64,000 nucleotides of DNA from Marinobacterium aestuarii (GTDB taxonomy: Bacteria > Pseudomonadota > Gammaproteobacteria > Pseudomonadales > Balneatricaceae): positions 3,286,001-3,350,000 of the forward strand of contig NZ_CP015839.1 in NCBI RefSeq assembly GCF_001651805.1. Direction: 5' to 3'. The notes under the pieces were generated by a model that saw only the letters and a list, made by a program, of their open reading frames with translations, did no database searches and was not told the origin of the DNA. The stretch's first letter is position 1. Every line of letters starts with the position of its first letter. The translations under genes and the position numbers were made by a program. Below are positions 36,345 to 45,988 of the stretch, in pieces.

Positions 36345-37871
36345 TCAGGCCCCTCGGGCTACTGTATTATCGAGTTCCTGCATTCTTTTCTTGAGCTGGC
36401 GCCGGCGATATCCCATCCAGATAGCACCCAGGATCAGCAGGACATTGACGACCACCAGGGTCGCTGCCACCGGACGGTCAAGGAATATCCAGAACCCTTC
36501 GCGCGATATAAGCAGCGACCGGCGCAGGCTATTCTCCAGCAGCGGCCCGAGGATGGCACCGATTACCAGTGGCGCCAGCGGATAGTTGCCCAGGCGCAGC
36601 AGGATGCCAAGCATGCCGAATCCAAGCATGACCCACAGGTCAAACACCGACGCCTGCAGCGCAAAGGTACCTATGGCGCAGAGCAACAACACGACCGGGA
36701 TAAGGTAGCTTTTCTTCAGCCGCAGCACCCAGACGAAAACAGGGGTCGCCAGAATCCCGACGAACAGCAAGGCGACATTTGAGAACAGATAAACCAGGAA
36801 AACACCGCCGACTATTTCGGGCTGTTGCTCAAACATTTGCGGCCCCGGATAAAAGCCGAGAATCAACAGGGCGCCGATCAGCACCGCTGAGCAGGCGTCG
36901 CCTGGCACACCCAGCGCGAGCGAGGGCACCAGCGAGCCCCCCACAGTGGCGTTATTGGCACTCTCGGTCGCCACCACCCCGCCCTCGGCTCCCTTGCCAT
37001 AGCCCTCTTCAGGTTTGGCCATCGCCGATGCGGCGGCATAGGCTGCGAAGGACGAGATGGTACCACCGGCCCCCGGCAAGGCGCCGAAGAAGCCACCAAT
37101 CGCCGACGAGCGGATCAGGTTAACCCAGTGTTTTAGTGTGAGGAAAAAGGTGCGAAAGCTCGGGCGCACCGCCCCCACAGTCGGACGATCATTGAGTCCC
37201 CCGGCTGCCACCTGAAAGGCCATTTCCGATATTGCAAAGACACCCACGACAATCGCCACTATATGAAAGCCATTGAGCATATCGTAGGAACCGAAGGTGA
37301 AGCGGTAGCCCGTCGAGAATTCATCGGTACCAATGGTCGCGATCAGCAGCCCCATGGCGCCGACAATCAGCCCCTTGAGCAGTGAGCCTTCAGACACCAC
37401 CGCTATGGCTATCAGCCCGGTCAGCGCGAGCATCGTGTACTCCGGCGGCGCAAATCGCGAGGCGAAAGACGCCAGCAGTGGTGAGAAAAAAATCAGCACT
37501 ACGCCGCCAAAGAGCCCACCCAGGGCTGATGCCGATATCGCTATTCCGGTTGCATCGGCAGCACGGCCATTTTGCGCCATCGGGTAGCCGTCCAGCAGGG
37601 TTGCCGCGGCTAGCGGTGTGCCGGGAATACGCAGCAGGATAGCCGAGATCGAACCGCCACAGGAGCCACCGACAGCGATGGCAATCAGAAAACCCATGGC
37701 CGCCACCGGCGGCAAGGTAATGGCAACCGGTAACATCAGCACTATCCCCATCAGGGGGCCCAGGCCCGGCAAGGCGCCGACGATGAGACCAAATACAACG
37801 CCCAACACCGTCAGGCCTAGCGTAAGCGGCGTCAACATGAGGTCGAGGCCAGACATCAGAGCTTGAATCAT
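36345..37871 (-). CDS. tctA: Tripartite tricarboxylate transporter large permease (TctA family), second system
   Basis: A 508-residue membrane protein with the TctA signatures GALPGLGPLMGIVLMLP, GGSCGGSISAILLRIPGTPLA and LDGYPMAQNGRAADATG. The ATG at 37871 was used; the longer frame starts with TTG and would overlap tctB. It ends the operon sulfatase-tctC-tctB-tctA. It is clearly paralogous to the permease at 4671 but not a recent duplicate. Confidence 0.93.
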   Translation of the reverse strand: MIQALMSGLDLMLTPLTLGLTVLGVVFGLIVGALPGLGPLMGIVLMLPVAITLPPVAAMGFLIAIAVGGSCGGSISAILLRIPGTPLAAATLLDGYPMAQNGRAADATGIAISASALGGLFGGVVLIFFSPLLASFASRFAPPEYTMLALTGLIAIAVVSEGSLLKGLIVGAMGLLIATIGTDEFSTGYRFTFGSYDMLNGFHIVAIVVGVFAISEMAFQVAAGGLNDRPTVGAVRPSFRTFFLTLKHWVNLIRSSAIGGFFGALPGAGGTISSFAAYAAASAMAKPEEGYGKGAEGGVVATESANNATVGGSLVPSLALGVPGDACSAVLIGALLILGFYPGPQMFEQQPEIVGGVFLVYLFSNVALLFVGILATPVFVWVLRLKKSYLIPVVLLLCAIGTFALQASVFDLWVMLGFGMLGILLRLGNYPLAPLVIGAILGPLLENSLRRSLLISREGFWIFLDRPVAATLVVVNVLLILGAIWMGYRRRQLKKRMQELDNTVARGA

Positions 37872-37875
37872 GGTA

Positions 37876-38370
37876 TTACCACGCAATATTCAGATGAAAG
37901 ATGCCGCCCGGCAGCACGATTTTGAGCCAGGCCTCGAAGATCCAGGCCAGGCCAAAAGAAACGCCCAGGGTCGGCAGAATGATCGCGACCGGCCGCCGCA
38001 GACCACAGAGCAACATCACCCCCGCCAGCATCAAGGGTGTCGCAATGTGATAGCCAAGCCAGCCAAGCAGTCCGAGATAGAGCGCAAAGAGTGCGATAAG
38101 AGCTGCGGGGCGAACTAGCGCTGCCCAGCTTGTCGCCTCACTTGCAGCCTTGCGGCCGGCAACAAGAAGTGCCATCTGTATCAACACCAGAACGCCCAGT
38201 ACGATAGCGACCCCTTGCGGATAGGCAGCTCCATTATTATAAGGGCCGCCCGAGGCGATCCCCTGGGCGGTCATGTTTGTCGCGATCTGCTGGAATACCA
38301 GCAGAATCAAACCCACGAACAGAGCGACGTTGCACCACTGTGCAAGTCTTGCAGTCGGTCGAATGGCCAT
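37876..38370 (-). CDS. tctB: Tripartite tricarboxylate transporter small permease (TctB family), second system
   Basis: A 164-residue protein with four hydrophobic segments, 4 bp before tctA and 27 bp after tctC. Position and topology identify it as TctB. Like other members it lacks strong sequence motifs. Confidence 0.87.
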   Translation of the reverse strand: MAIRPTARLAQWCNVALFVGLILLVFQQIATNMTAQGIASGGPYNNGAAYPQGVAIVLGVLVLIQMALLVAGRKAASEATSWAALVRPAALIALFALYLGLLGWLGYHIATPLMLAGVMLLCGLRRPVAIILPTLGVSFGLAWIFEAWLKIVLPGGIFHLNIAW

Positions 38371-38397
38371 CTTTATTGTCCTTCGCTAACCATCGGA

Positions 38398-39390
38398 TTA
38401 CTTAAGTTTGGAAAGCTGTTCCTCTTCCCACTTCAGGGCATTGCCCATCTCGCCGAGCTGGTCATGCACCTTAGAAACGATTTCGTCGTACTGATCCCAG
38501 TCCCACTGCAGCGGCACAAAGCCCAGCCGCTTGATCCCCTGCTGCACGTCGTCACGTGCCATTGCCGTGGCCATGGCCTTGCGCAACACTTCCACCCGCT
38601 CCGGCGGCGTATCCGAATGCACCAGCCACCAGTTCCAGCCCATGGGCGCCAAGCCGCTCAAGCCCAGGTCGATGCCCAGATCCGCTATGCTCGGCGCACC
38701 ATCAAAGCTTTGCTTGGCCCCTTCGAGGTCTGACAGGACGAGAATAACCTTGTAGGCGTCCGGCATCTTATGGTATTCGCCGACACCGAGGAATGCGAAA
38801 TCCAGCACGCCTGCGCGCAAATCAGACAGGGCGTCGGTGTCGGTGTTATACGGAATATTCTGCGCGACAGCGCCAAAGCCCTGCAGTGTCTTGGCAATTA
38901 CCATATGGGGCAAATTGTTGCGCGAACCGGATGAGTAACGCAGATCGCCGGGATGCTCCTTGGCATAGGCCATCATCTCCTCGAAGTTGGCCCAGCGGTC
39001 GTTGTCCTTGCGGATGGCGATGGAAAAGGCGTTTGAAAATGCCGAGTGCAAAGGCGTGAAATCCTTGAAGGTCCAGTCCGCGTTGCCCAGCAGCGGCTGC
39101 AGCACCAGTGGCGCCACATAACCATCAATCATTGTGTAGCCGTCGGCCGGGCGGTTCATCGCGGTCAGGAATGCCTTGGTGCCGGCGGCACCCGGGGTTG
39201 AGATGACCGGCATCGCGACACCCAGTTCGTCGGACATGGCCTCTGCCAGTATCTGGCTGATGGACATGGCAGCCCCTGAACTCCAGGGATATACCAGTTC
39301 GATCGTCCGCTCTGGGTACTCGGCTTTGGCCACCAGCGGACAAAGCGTGATGAGTGCCACGGCCGTCGCTTTTTTCAGTGATGTGAACAT
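38398..39390 (-). CDS. tctC: Periplasmic TctC-type solute-binding protein, second system
   Basis: A 330-residue receptor with a signal peptide (cleavage expected after AKA, residue 23) and the mature start EYPERTIELVYPWSSG. The usual PFPAGG is replaced by PWSSGAAMS, so its ligand pocket may differ from standard tricarboxylate receptors. It lies between a sulfatase gene (206 bp upstream) and tctB. This suggests that the imported compound carries a sulfate ester that the cytoplasmic sulfatase removes. Confidence 0.9.
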   Translation of the reverse strand: MFTSLKKATAVALITLCPLVAKAEYPERTIELVYPWSSGAAMSISQILAEAMSDELGVAMPVISTPGAAGTKAFLTAMNRPADGYTMIDGYVAPLVLQPLLGNADWTFKDFTPLHSAFSNAFSIAIRKDNDRWANFEEMMAYAKEHPGDLRYSSGSRNNLPHMVIAKTLQGFGAVAQNIPYNTDTDALSDLRAGVLDFAFLGVGEYHKMPDAYKVILVLSDLEGAKQSFDGAPSIADLGIDLGLSGLAPMGWNWWLVHSDTPPERVEVLRKAMATAMARDDVQQGIKRLGFVPLQWDWDQYDEIVSKVHDQLGEMGNALKWEEEQLSKLK

Positions 39391-39596
39391 CGGGTCTACT
39401 CCTGTTGTTTTTATCGATTTTGCTTTACGGGTGAATCGGTGGATTTACCTAGCTGTAGGGTCCAGCGACCCCGCCAGCTCCGTGATCTTGCGAGCACTGA
39501 GCCTTGGTTCCTGTTTCTGTCGAGGCTGAGCTCAATGCCGTCACTTCGGTCGATCTGGGCCAGAGCAGCCTCGGTGCAATGCCCGGCCCCGTCTTG

Positions 39597-41135
39597 TTAG
39601 GTTATTTTGGCGCCCCCGGGGGCTGTCAGATCAAAGCGGCGGTAAAGTTCAGCCGGAGCATCATGTTCGGCAAGAATTTTCACCAGGCTGCGTGTCAGCC
39701 GCTGGGTAATGGCGTTGTCGCCGTAATCGGGATTCAATTGCTGAGGGTCCTCCCGTACGTCGTAGAGGCGCGTACCCAAGTCGCCAAAGGCTGTGACGTC
39801 CGGATCCGGTGGACGCGCGGCGTTGCTGCGGGCGCGAATCTTGAGCAAGCGTACATCCTTGGTGAAATCAAAGGGCGCCACCAGCTCCATGTCGTCTAGC
39901 TCTTCCAGTGTGAAGGGGCTGTTCATATGGGTCGGCATCAGCGTGTATTCGAACAGGTTCTCGCTGGTGGCGATATTGTCCGGATAGCGATAATAGGTGT
40001 AGCGACCATCCGTGACACAAATAGGGCCACCGAACATGCCCAGGATAATGGCATCCCGCAGCTGCTGGTCTTTTTTCAGTAGCGGTAGAACAGATTTGGC
40101 CCGCGTTTCCGGCGGCGGCTCAATACCGAATGCATCCAGCAGGGTCGGCATCAGATCCGGCGTCTGGGTCAAGCCTTGGCGCCTCGTGCCTGCCTGCTCA
40201 CGAAACTGCGGATGGGCGATAATCATTGGAATATGAGCGATTTCCTCGTAGTAAGGCTGCCTGTTCTTGCCCCACCAGTCATGCTCAGACAGCAGGAATC
40301 CGTGGTCGGTCGACATCACCAGCATGGTGTCTTCCCACAGGTTGTGCTCATCGAAGTAATCCAGCAAACGGCCGAAATACTCGTCGCACATACTCACCAG
40401 TGCGGCATAGTTTGACTGAATTTCAGCGATTTCTTGCGGTGTGTTGTTTACCTTTTCGTAAATCGGCCAGTTCAACACCTTGCCCTGATAGCCCGTGCTG
40501 TATTGCTGGCGAAAACGCTCCGGCGCATGGAAGGGTTCGTGGGGGTCGAAGCACTCGAGCCAGAGCAGCCAGTCATCTGCTTCGCGGTTGGTATCGAGGA
40601 ACTCAAACGCGGAGGCAAAGCAGCGGGCCGTTGGAAAATCGCTCTCCTCTTTCATCCATTCGCGGTTAATGGCATGCTGCATACGTTTCTTTGATGTCGG
40701 TGGGTAATGGCGGGTATCGTAGGTTTCCTTGAAGCGCTCCAGCGGCGGTTGCACCATTGCTTTCCAGGGGTCGTTTTCCTGCCCACGAATAAAGTCCCAG
40801 GTGTCGAAAGCCTGCGGATAACGCCAGCCGCCTTCTTCAAAGTAATGCTGATGGTCGGTAACCAGGTGGCTGTAAATACCCTTGTCTTTCAACATCTGTA
40901 CAAAAGAGTTATCGAAAGGTTCCAGCGGCCCCCAGCTGCGATGCATGAAGTTGAGGCGCCCTGAGTGGATATCTCGCCGTGCAGGCATACAGGGGAGACT
41001 GCCGACATAATGCGTATCAAAGGTCACACCCTTTTTAGAAAAGCGGTCAAAATTCGGCGTCTTAATGCCGTGACTGCCATAACATCCAAGCGCCTTGCGC
41101 ACCAGCGAATCAAATAGAACAAATACGACTTTCAT
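39597..41135 (-). CDS. Type I sulfatase of the alkaline-phosphatase superfamily, cytoplasmic
   Basis: A 512-residue sulfatase. The formylglycine motif C-x-P-x-R is present as C49-M-P-A-R53 (SLPCMPARRDIHSGR); C49 would be oxidised by a formylglycine-generating enzyme. The first metal site is around D9 (FVLFDSL) and the second in MSTDHGFLLSEH. No signal peptide is seen, so it should act inside the cell, which fits uptake of an intact sulfate ester by the TctCBA genes that follow. Divergent LysR gene 115 bp away. No maturase gene is adjacent. Phosphonate monoester hydrolases share the fold and are an alternative. Confidence 0.88.
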   Translation of the reverse strand: MKVVFVLFDSLVRKALGCYGSHGIKTPNFDRFSKKGVTFDTHYVGSLPCMPARRDIHSGRLNFMHRSWGPLEPFDNSFVQMLKDKGIYSHLVTDHQHYFEEGGWRYPQAFDTWDFIRGQENDPWKAMVQPPLERFKETYDTRHYPPTSKKRMQHAINREWMKEESDFPTARCFASAFEFLDTNREADDWLLWLECFDPHEPFHAPERFRQQYSTGYQGKVLNWPIYEKVNNTPQEIAEIQSNYAALVSMCDEYFGRLLDYFDEHNLWEDTMLVMSTDHGFLLSEHDWWGKNRQPYYEEIAHIPMIIAHPQFREQAGTRRQGLTQTPDLMPTLLDAFGIEPPPETRAKSVLPLLKKDQQLRDAIILGMFGGPICVTDGRYTYYRYPDNIATSENLFEYTLMPTHMNSPFTLEELDDMELVAPFDFTKDVRLLKIRARSNAARPPDPDVTAFGDLGTRLYDVREDPQQLNPDYGDNAITQRLTRSLVKILAEHDAPAELYRRFDLTAPGGAKIT

Positions 41136-41201
41136 AGGATTTACTCATGTCGAATAGATGGTTCAACGTAGCCTTGAGACTGATGCTAGACGCAATGAGA
41201 C

Positions 41202-41219
41202 ATAGAATATAATATCTAT
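41202..41219. promoter_or_regulatory. LysR-type binding-site candidate in the sulfatase/lysR divergent region
   Basis: ATAGAATATAATATCTAT, a dyad with ATAGA/TCTAT ends, lies 32 bp before lysR and 67 bp before the sulfatase gene. AT-rich T-N11-A dyads are usual LysR targets. Confidence 0.4.
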
Positions 41220-41250
41220 TTAGCCAGAATCGATTCCATCAGGTTATGCC

Positions 41251-42162
41251 GTGAACAAATTTCTGCATCAATTCCGGGTCGTCGCGGAGCAAAAGAACCT
41301 GACCGCAGCCAGCCAGCTGCTGCACCTGAGCCAGCCGGCTTTGACCAAGAACATCAAGAAAGTGGAGGAAGAGTTCGGTGTACCCCTGTTCGAGCGACTC
41401 CCCAGAGGCATGCTTCTGACACCTTTTGGCGAGGCGCTGCTGCACCGGGTCAAACGGATGGAAATGGAGTATCGCTACGCTCATGAGGAGCTTTCAGCGC
41501 TGCAGAGCGGTGCCACCGCAAGTCTGAATATCGGATCAGGCCCGGTATGGGCACTGAACTACCTGCCAGATATTTTGACGCAGATGTACCAGCGCTTTCC
41601 CAGCCTCTCGGTCAGGCTGGAATCCGGCTCCATGTCGGTATTGATGCCCAAATTGATTGCCGGGGAACTGGATCTGGCACTGGGAACACAGGATATCGAC
41701 GAACGACTGACCGACGAGCTCGAATACATCCACATGCTTGATGTGGATTTGATTGTGGTTGCCAGGAGTAACCACCCGCTGGCACACCAAGCAACGGTTA
41801 GCGCAGAAGAGCTGTGCCGATATCGCTGGGTACTCTTTATGCAGTCGCAGGATCAAATCGGCCAGTACAATCACTTTTTGCGTCAGCATGGGTTGCCGTC
41901 ACTGGACGTCTGCCTGCAGTCCGATTACTGGACCACAGCCCAGGCAATGCTGCACCAGGGTGACTACCTCATGAGTATGCCAAAGCAGCTTTTGCATCAG
42001 GCAACGGATAACGACCTGGTACAAATAGCCTTCGTGCAGAAAATATGGGGATTCTCCAGCGGTATCTGGTATGCACCGGCTGCGCGCAGCCTGCCCGCGG
42101 TGAACGAATTTATAAATTTTATGATCAGGGATGTTCGCGATACGGATTCAGCCACAGGATAA
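41251..42162 (+). CDS. LysR-family transcriptional regulator of the sulfatase/transport operon
   Basis: A 303-residue LysR protein. Winged-helix HTH at residues 1-60 (FRVVAEQKNLTAASQLLHLSQPALTKNIKKVEEE), then the co-inducer-binding domain. The start is a GTG; no in-frame ATG is nearby. Divergent from the sulfatase gene, so probably its activator in response to the sulfated substrate or its product. Confidence 0.9.
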   Translation: MNKFLHQFRVVAEQKNLTAASQLLHLSQPALTKNIKKVEEEFGVPLFERLPRGMLLTPFGEALLHRVKRMEMEYRYAHEELSALQSGATASLNIGSGPVWALNYLPDILTQMYQRFPSLSVRLESGSMSVLMPKLIAGELDLALGTQDIDERLTDELEYIHMLDVDLIVVARSNHPLAHQATVSAEELCRYRWVLFMQSQDQIGQYNHFLRQHGLPSLDVCLQSDYWTTAQAMLHQGDYLMSMPKQLLHQATDNDLVQIAFVQKIWGFSSGIWYAPAARSLPAVNEFINFMIRDVRDTDSATG

Positions 42163-42248
42163 AAACCATGCTCTCCTTCTGCACCACACCAGAGCCCCAG
42201 ATTACAACGGTATAACCTAAAGCTATCGCCTCTTTTTTATCCTCTGTT

Positions 42249-43655
42249 TCATTCTTCTGCTCGCTCCGGGGGGACAGAACTTTCCCCTTCAATGAACTCC
42301 AGCCAGCGAGCGCGATATTCAGCCAGCCCAGCCAGGTTCACTGGACGCTCTACAGCGGCAGGCACTGCAGCGCACGGCCAGTCAGAGCCCGCTATCAACT
42401 GGGCGGCACCCTGAGTAGTGCCGGTACTGTCGTTACTGGCACGCACCCTCTGCTCTGGGCGCAGCGCCTGCAGCACACTCAGGTAGACGGCATTGCGGGC
42501 AAAGCTGCCCTCGACAAAAATATCACCGCCGCTTTGCAGCCGGCTCAGGCAGTAATCCGTCATCAGGGCGCAGTAGAGCGCGGCCAGTGCCGTGCGCTGC
42601 CGGGCACTGAGACTGTCGCTCGGGCCGATCACCCCGCCCTGGCGATGCCGGAACGGGCCACCCTGACTGGAAAAGGACGGCAGCGCAAAGACCCCCGCCT
42701 CCAGTACCCGCTGCAGATCCGTCAGCTCACAGTCGTCGGCATCGCGCAGCAGCTCCCACTCCCGCCCGCCCATAAAGCGGATACAGGGCACCGGATCACC
42801 AAAGGCACTGACATTGGCGAGCATATCGTCCTGCTCACTAATGCCGGTCAGGGGCGCGCCAATCCCCGCCATAAGGGTCCAGGTGCCGGTGGAAATGACC
42901 GTAAAGGGCAGGTCGAGCTGGCGCAGATAGGGCACCAGGGATGCATTACTGTCGTGGATGCCGTTGATCACCTGACAATCCGCTGGCAATCCGAGTTCGC
43001 CGGCCAGCTGCGGCAAAACCGGGCCCAGCACGGCACCGGCCTTTCGCAGCGCGGGAAACAGCCCCTGCCAGCCCATGCGTTCGACCAGCGACGAGTAGCA
43101 CTGCTGTTGCGGCTGCCACAAATCGGTATGACACCCCAGGGATGTCAGCTCGCTGGCCGCAACACCGCTCAGGCGCCAGCCCCAGTACTGCGGGTACATC
43201 AGAATACAGTCGACGCGGGCAAAATCATCGGGCCTGGCATGCGCCAGCCAGAACAGCTGTCGACCCAGATTGAGCCCGCAGCCCAGTGCCGGGCTCAGGG
43301 TCTGTGCGTAGTCCGGGCGCACCTGGTCATACTCGTTATTCGTCTGTTCACACAGATCCGATTCATAATCCAGTACCGGCAGCGCCGCTGTATCGCCGGC
43401 CAGGCAAACCGCCGTGGCACCGTGGGTGGTAAAGCTCAGAAAGCGAATCGCGTAACGCCGAGCCAGGGTGGCAACACCCTGGCAATACCAGTGCCAGATG
43501 CCCTCGATATCCGCCTGCGGATAGGGCTCGGCCAGGATCACCTCATTGCTGCGCTTGAGCGACTCAAGCAGAGCTCCGCTCACGGCATCCAGGGCGCAAA
43601 GTTTGACATTGGTCTTGCCAATATCCAGTACCAGAATAATCGACTGCATCTTCAC
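42249..43655 (-). CDS. rhaK: L-rhamnulose kinase, FGGY family (Rhizobium RhaK type)
   Basis: A 468-residue FGGY-type carbohydrate kinase with the phosphate loop DIGKTNVK (11-18), the sugar-binding GIHDSNASL, and the second phosphate motif ISTGTWTLMAG. It phosphorylates the 1-position of L-rhamnulose. Its start overlaps the stop of the mutarotase gene by 4 bp, so the two are translationally coupled. It is the last gene of rhaRSTPQ-mutarotase-kinase, the order known from Rhizobium leguminosarum. L-fuculose as substrate is less likely given the isomerase at 51772. Confidence 0.88.
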   Translation of the reverse strand: MKMQSIILVLDIGKTNVKLCALDAVSGALLESLKRSNEVILAEPYPQADIEGIWHWYCQGVATLARRYAIRFLSFTTHGATAVCLAGDTAALPVLDYESDLCEQTNNEYDQVRPDYAQTLSPALGCGLNLGRQLFWLAHARPDDFARVDCILMYPQYWGWRLSGVAASELTSLGCHTDLWQPQQQCYSSLVERMGWQGLFPALRKAGAVLGPVLPQLAGELGLPADCQVINGIHDSNASLVPYLRQLDLPFTVISTGTWTLMAGIGAPLTGISEQDDMLANVSAFGDPVPCIRFMGGREWELLRDADDCELTDLQRVLEAGVFALPSFSSQGGPFRHRQGGVIGPSDSLSARQRTALAALYCALMTDYCLSRLQSGGDIFVEGSFARNAVYLSVLQALRPEQRVRASNDSTGTTQGAAQLIAGSDWPCAAVPAAVERPVNLAGLAEYRARWLEFIEGESSVPPERAEE

Positions 43656-43966
43656 TCCAGGCAGAACATAGGCTGTAGCGGGATGGACAGAGGCTCATGG
43701 CTGCCCGGCAGGGTGGCCATCAGCGGGCTCATGCTGTGCCACCAGCGCTGCATCACCGCTTCCTGCTTAAGCGCGGCGCCATCAAAGTTATCTGGCACAG
43801 AGCAATGGGCGAACAGCTGCAGCGTCTGCGGCTGCAGGTAGATATGGTAATCGGCGATGCCGTAGTCTTTGAGCAGCACCACCAGGTCGGGCCAGATTTC
43901 ATCGTGGCGCTGGCGATACTGCGCCTCGCAGCCGGGCTTGAGTTGCATGACAAAGGCCTGTTTCAT
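43652..43966 (-). CDS. rhaM: L-rhamnose mutarotase
   Basis: A 104-residue protein interconverting alpha and beta L-rhamnose. The family pattern is clear: R-H-D-E-I-W-P (20-26) with the catalytic H21, DYHIYL, and RWWHSMSPLM. It overlaps both neighbours by 4 bp. In Rhizobium the same position is called rhaU. Confidence 0.92.
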   Translation of the reverse strand: MKQAFVMQLKPGCEAQYRQRHDEIWPDLVVLLKDYGIADYHIYLQPQTLQLFAHCSVPDNFDGAALKQEAVMQRWWHSMSPLMATLPGSHEPLSIPLQPMFCLE

Positions 43967-44970
43967 GGGGCGGATTTCCTGCCTTTGAATTTTTTCAGCA
44001 ACACCGGTGTGGCAATCACGCCAATCAGCATGGCGCCGATAATAATGGACATCACTATGCCCGGCACATTGAGCAGTCCCAGACCGAAGGTCACCAGCCC
44101 CATCAGGAAGACCGCGATCACCACCCCCAGGATGGTGCCTGCGCCCCCCATGATGCTGACGCCGCCCAGCACCACCATGGTGATAATGCTCAGCTCCCAG
44201 CCCAGCGCAATGGTGGGTCTGGTACTGCCCAGGCGGGAGGTCAGCAGCACCGAGGCCAGACCCGATACCAGCCCGACCAGCACAAACAGAATCAGCCGGT
44301 GGCGCGCCACGTTAATGCCCGAATAGAAGGCCGCGGTGGGATTGTTGCCAATGGCATAGGTGCGCCGGCCGAAATTGGTTCGGTGCAGCAGGCCATAGAA
44401 CAGCAGCGCCAGCACGCCAAAGAGCACAAACTCGAAGCTGAACACCCAGTACACGTAGCCCTGGCCCAGGTAGGCAAAGCTCTCTGGATAGTCTTTGAGC
44501 ACCGTATCGCCCAGCAGAATATAGGTCAGCCCGCGGAACAGGCTCATGGTGCCGATGGTGACGACGATGGATGGAATCTCAAAACGCGTTACCAGCAGGC
44601 CGTTCACCAGCCCGCACAGCAGCCCCACGCCGAGGCCCGCCAGCACGATCAGCTCGGTACCGGCGCCCGCCTGGGCCGCAAACCCCATGGCGGCCGAGGC
44701 CAGGGCGATAATCGAGGCCACCGACAGGTCGATTTCGCGGCAGATAATCAGCATCGCCAGCGGCAGGGCCACCACCGCTTTCTCGACAAAGTTGAAGGTG
44801 GCATCCGACAAGTTCCAGGGATCCAGAAAGTACGGCGATGCCAGACTGTTAAGGCCAAAAACCACCGCCGTCATCAGCAGCAGAAAGAATTCCCAGGACA
44901 GCAGCCGACGCGACCAGCCAATCGCGGGCAAGCCTGTGGTAGCCATAGGTTTATGCATTATTTTTTCCAT
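43963..44970 (-). CDS. rhaQ: L-rhamnose ABC importer permease (RhaQ type)
   Basis: A 335-residue permease of the ribose/rhamnose class, with about nine hydrophobic segments and the signatures CREIDLSVASIIALAS, YAIGNNPTAAFYSGI and VVLGGVSIMGGAGT. The ATG at 44970 with AGG 8 nt upstream was preferred to a GTG at 44979. It is a paralogue of the adjacent rhaP gene; two different permeases probably form a heterodimer. Confidence 0.88.
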   Translation of the reverse strand: MEKIMHKPMATTGLPAIGWSRRLLSWEFFLLLMTAVVFGLNSLASPYFLDPWNLSDATFNFVEKAVVALPLAMLIICREIDLSVASIIALASAAMGFAAQAGAGTELIVLAGLGVGLLCGLVNGLLVTRFEIPSIVVTIGTMSLFRGLTYILLGDTVLKDYPESFAYLGQGYVYWVFSFEFVLFGVLALLFYGLLHRTNFGRRTYAIGNNPTAAFYSGINVARHRLILFVLVGLVSGLASVLLTSRLGSTRPTIALGWELSIITMVVLGGVSIMGGAGTILGVVIAVFLMGLVTFGLGLLNVPGIVMSIIIGAMLIGVIATPVLLKKFKGRKSAP

Positions 44971-44993
44971 GGGGCGCACCTGTCATTGTCAGA

Positions 44994-45977
44994 TTAGCCG
45001 GCGTGCAGCGCCGCTTTTTTCAGGATGATACGTCCGACCTTGCGCTCGGCGCGGGAGTTGGCAATAACGGCGATAACGATTACCGCACCGGAAATAGCCA
45101 TTTGCCAGAACGGCGACACACCCAGCACCGGCAGCGCATTGTTGATAACACCCAGGAACAGAGCCCCGAGTACGCATCCCTGCACCGTACCTATACCGCC
45201 CATGATGCTGACACCGCCGATCACGCAGGCCGCGATCACCTGCAGCTCAAAGCCCGCCGCAACATCGACATAGGCCACGGCATAGCGCGACACCCAAAGG
45301 TAACCGCACAGGCCCGCCAGCAGCCCGGATATGCTGAAGGCAACAAACTGCAACCGCCCCACCTGAATACCGGTATAAAAGGCCGCCGTGGGATTATTGC
45401 CCGCGGCATAGATCTCGCGCCCCAGCCTGCGCTGGCGCGTGAAATGCACCATGATCACGATCACCAGCACCGAAACCCAGGCCAGCACCGGCAGACCCAG
45501 CACAGTGGCGCGGGGAATACTGACAAAGCTGGCACTCATTTCATGGGCATTCACCCAGGCGCCATCACTGAGCAGAAACACCAGGCCGCGATAGATGCTC
45601 ATGGTCCCCAGCGTCACCACTATGGCGGGGATTCCCAGCTTCCACACCAGGGCACCGTTCACTATGCCCAGCAGCAGTCCCAGCAATGCGCCAGCAGCCA
45701 TCAGCAGCGGCACCGGCAGTGCCGGATAGGCACTGTTGAGCATCGCCACCACCATGCCGGTCAGGGCCAGATTGGCCGCCACCGACAGATCGATACAGCG
45801 GGTCAGGATCACCAGCATCTGGCCCAGCGCCAGGATAATCAGAATGGAGGTGTCGTTGTAAACCGCCAGCAGATTGGATGGCAGCAGGAAGTCCGGTGTA
45901 ATCATGCCCACCAGCAGGATCATGGCCAGGATCAGTACGGCCAGCAGGATCTCTCGATTTTGCAGCATTTTTTTCAT
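44994..45977 (-). CDS. rhaP: L-rhamnose ABC importer permease (RhaP type)
   Basis: A 327-residue permease with the class motifs TRCIDLSVAANLALTG, YAAGNNPTAAFYTGI and CVIGGVSIMGGIGTVQG. It begins 11 bp after the ATPase gene and ends 23 bp before rhaQ, so the importer genes are tightly packed. Confidence 0.88.
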   Translation of the reverse strand: MKKMLQNREILLAVLILAMILLVGMITPDFLLPSNLLAVYNDTSILIILALGQMLVILTRCIDLSVAANLALTGMVVAMLNSAYPALPVPLLMAAGALLGLLLGIVNGALVWKLGIPAIVVTLGTMSIYRGLVFLLSDGAWVNAHEMSASFVSIPRATVLGLPVLAWVSVLVIVIMVHFTRQRRLGREIYAAGNNPTAAFYTGIQVGRLQFVAFSISGLLAGLCGYLWVSRYAVAYVDVAAGFELQVIAACVIGGVSIMGGIGTVQGCVLGALFLGVINNALPVLGVSPFWQMAISGAVIVIAVIANSRAERKVGRIILKKAALHAG

Positions 45978-45988
45978 CTGTATTCCCC

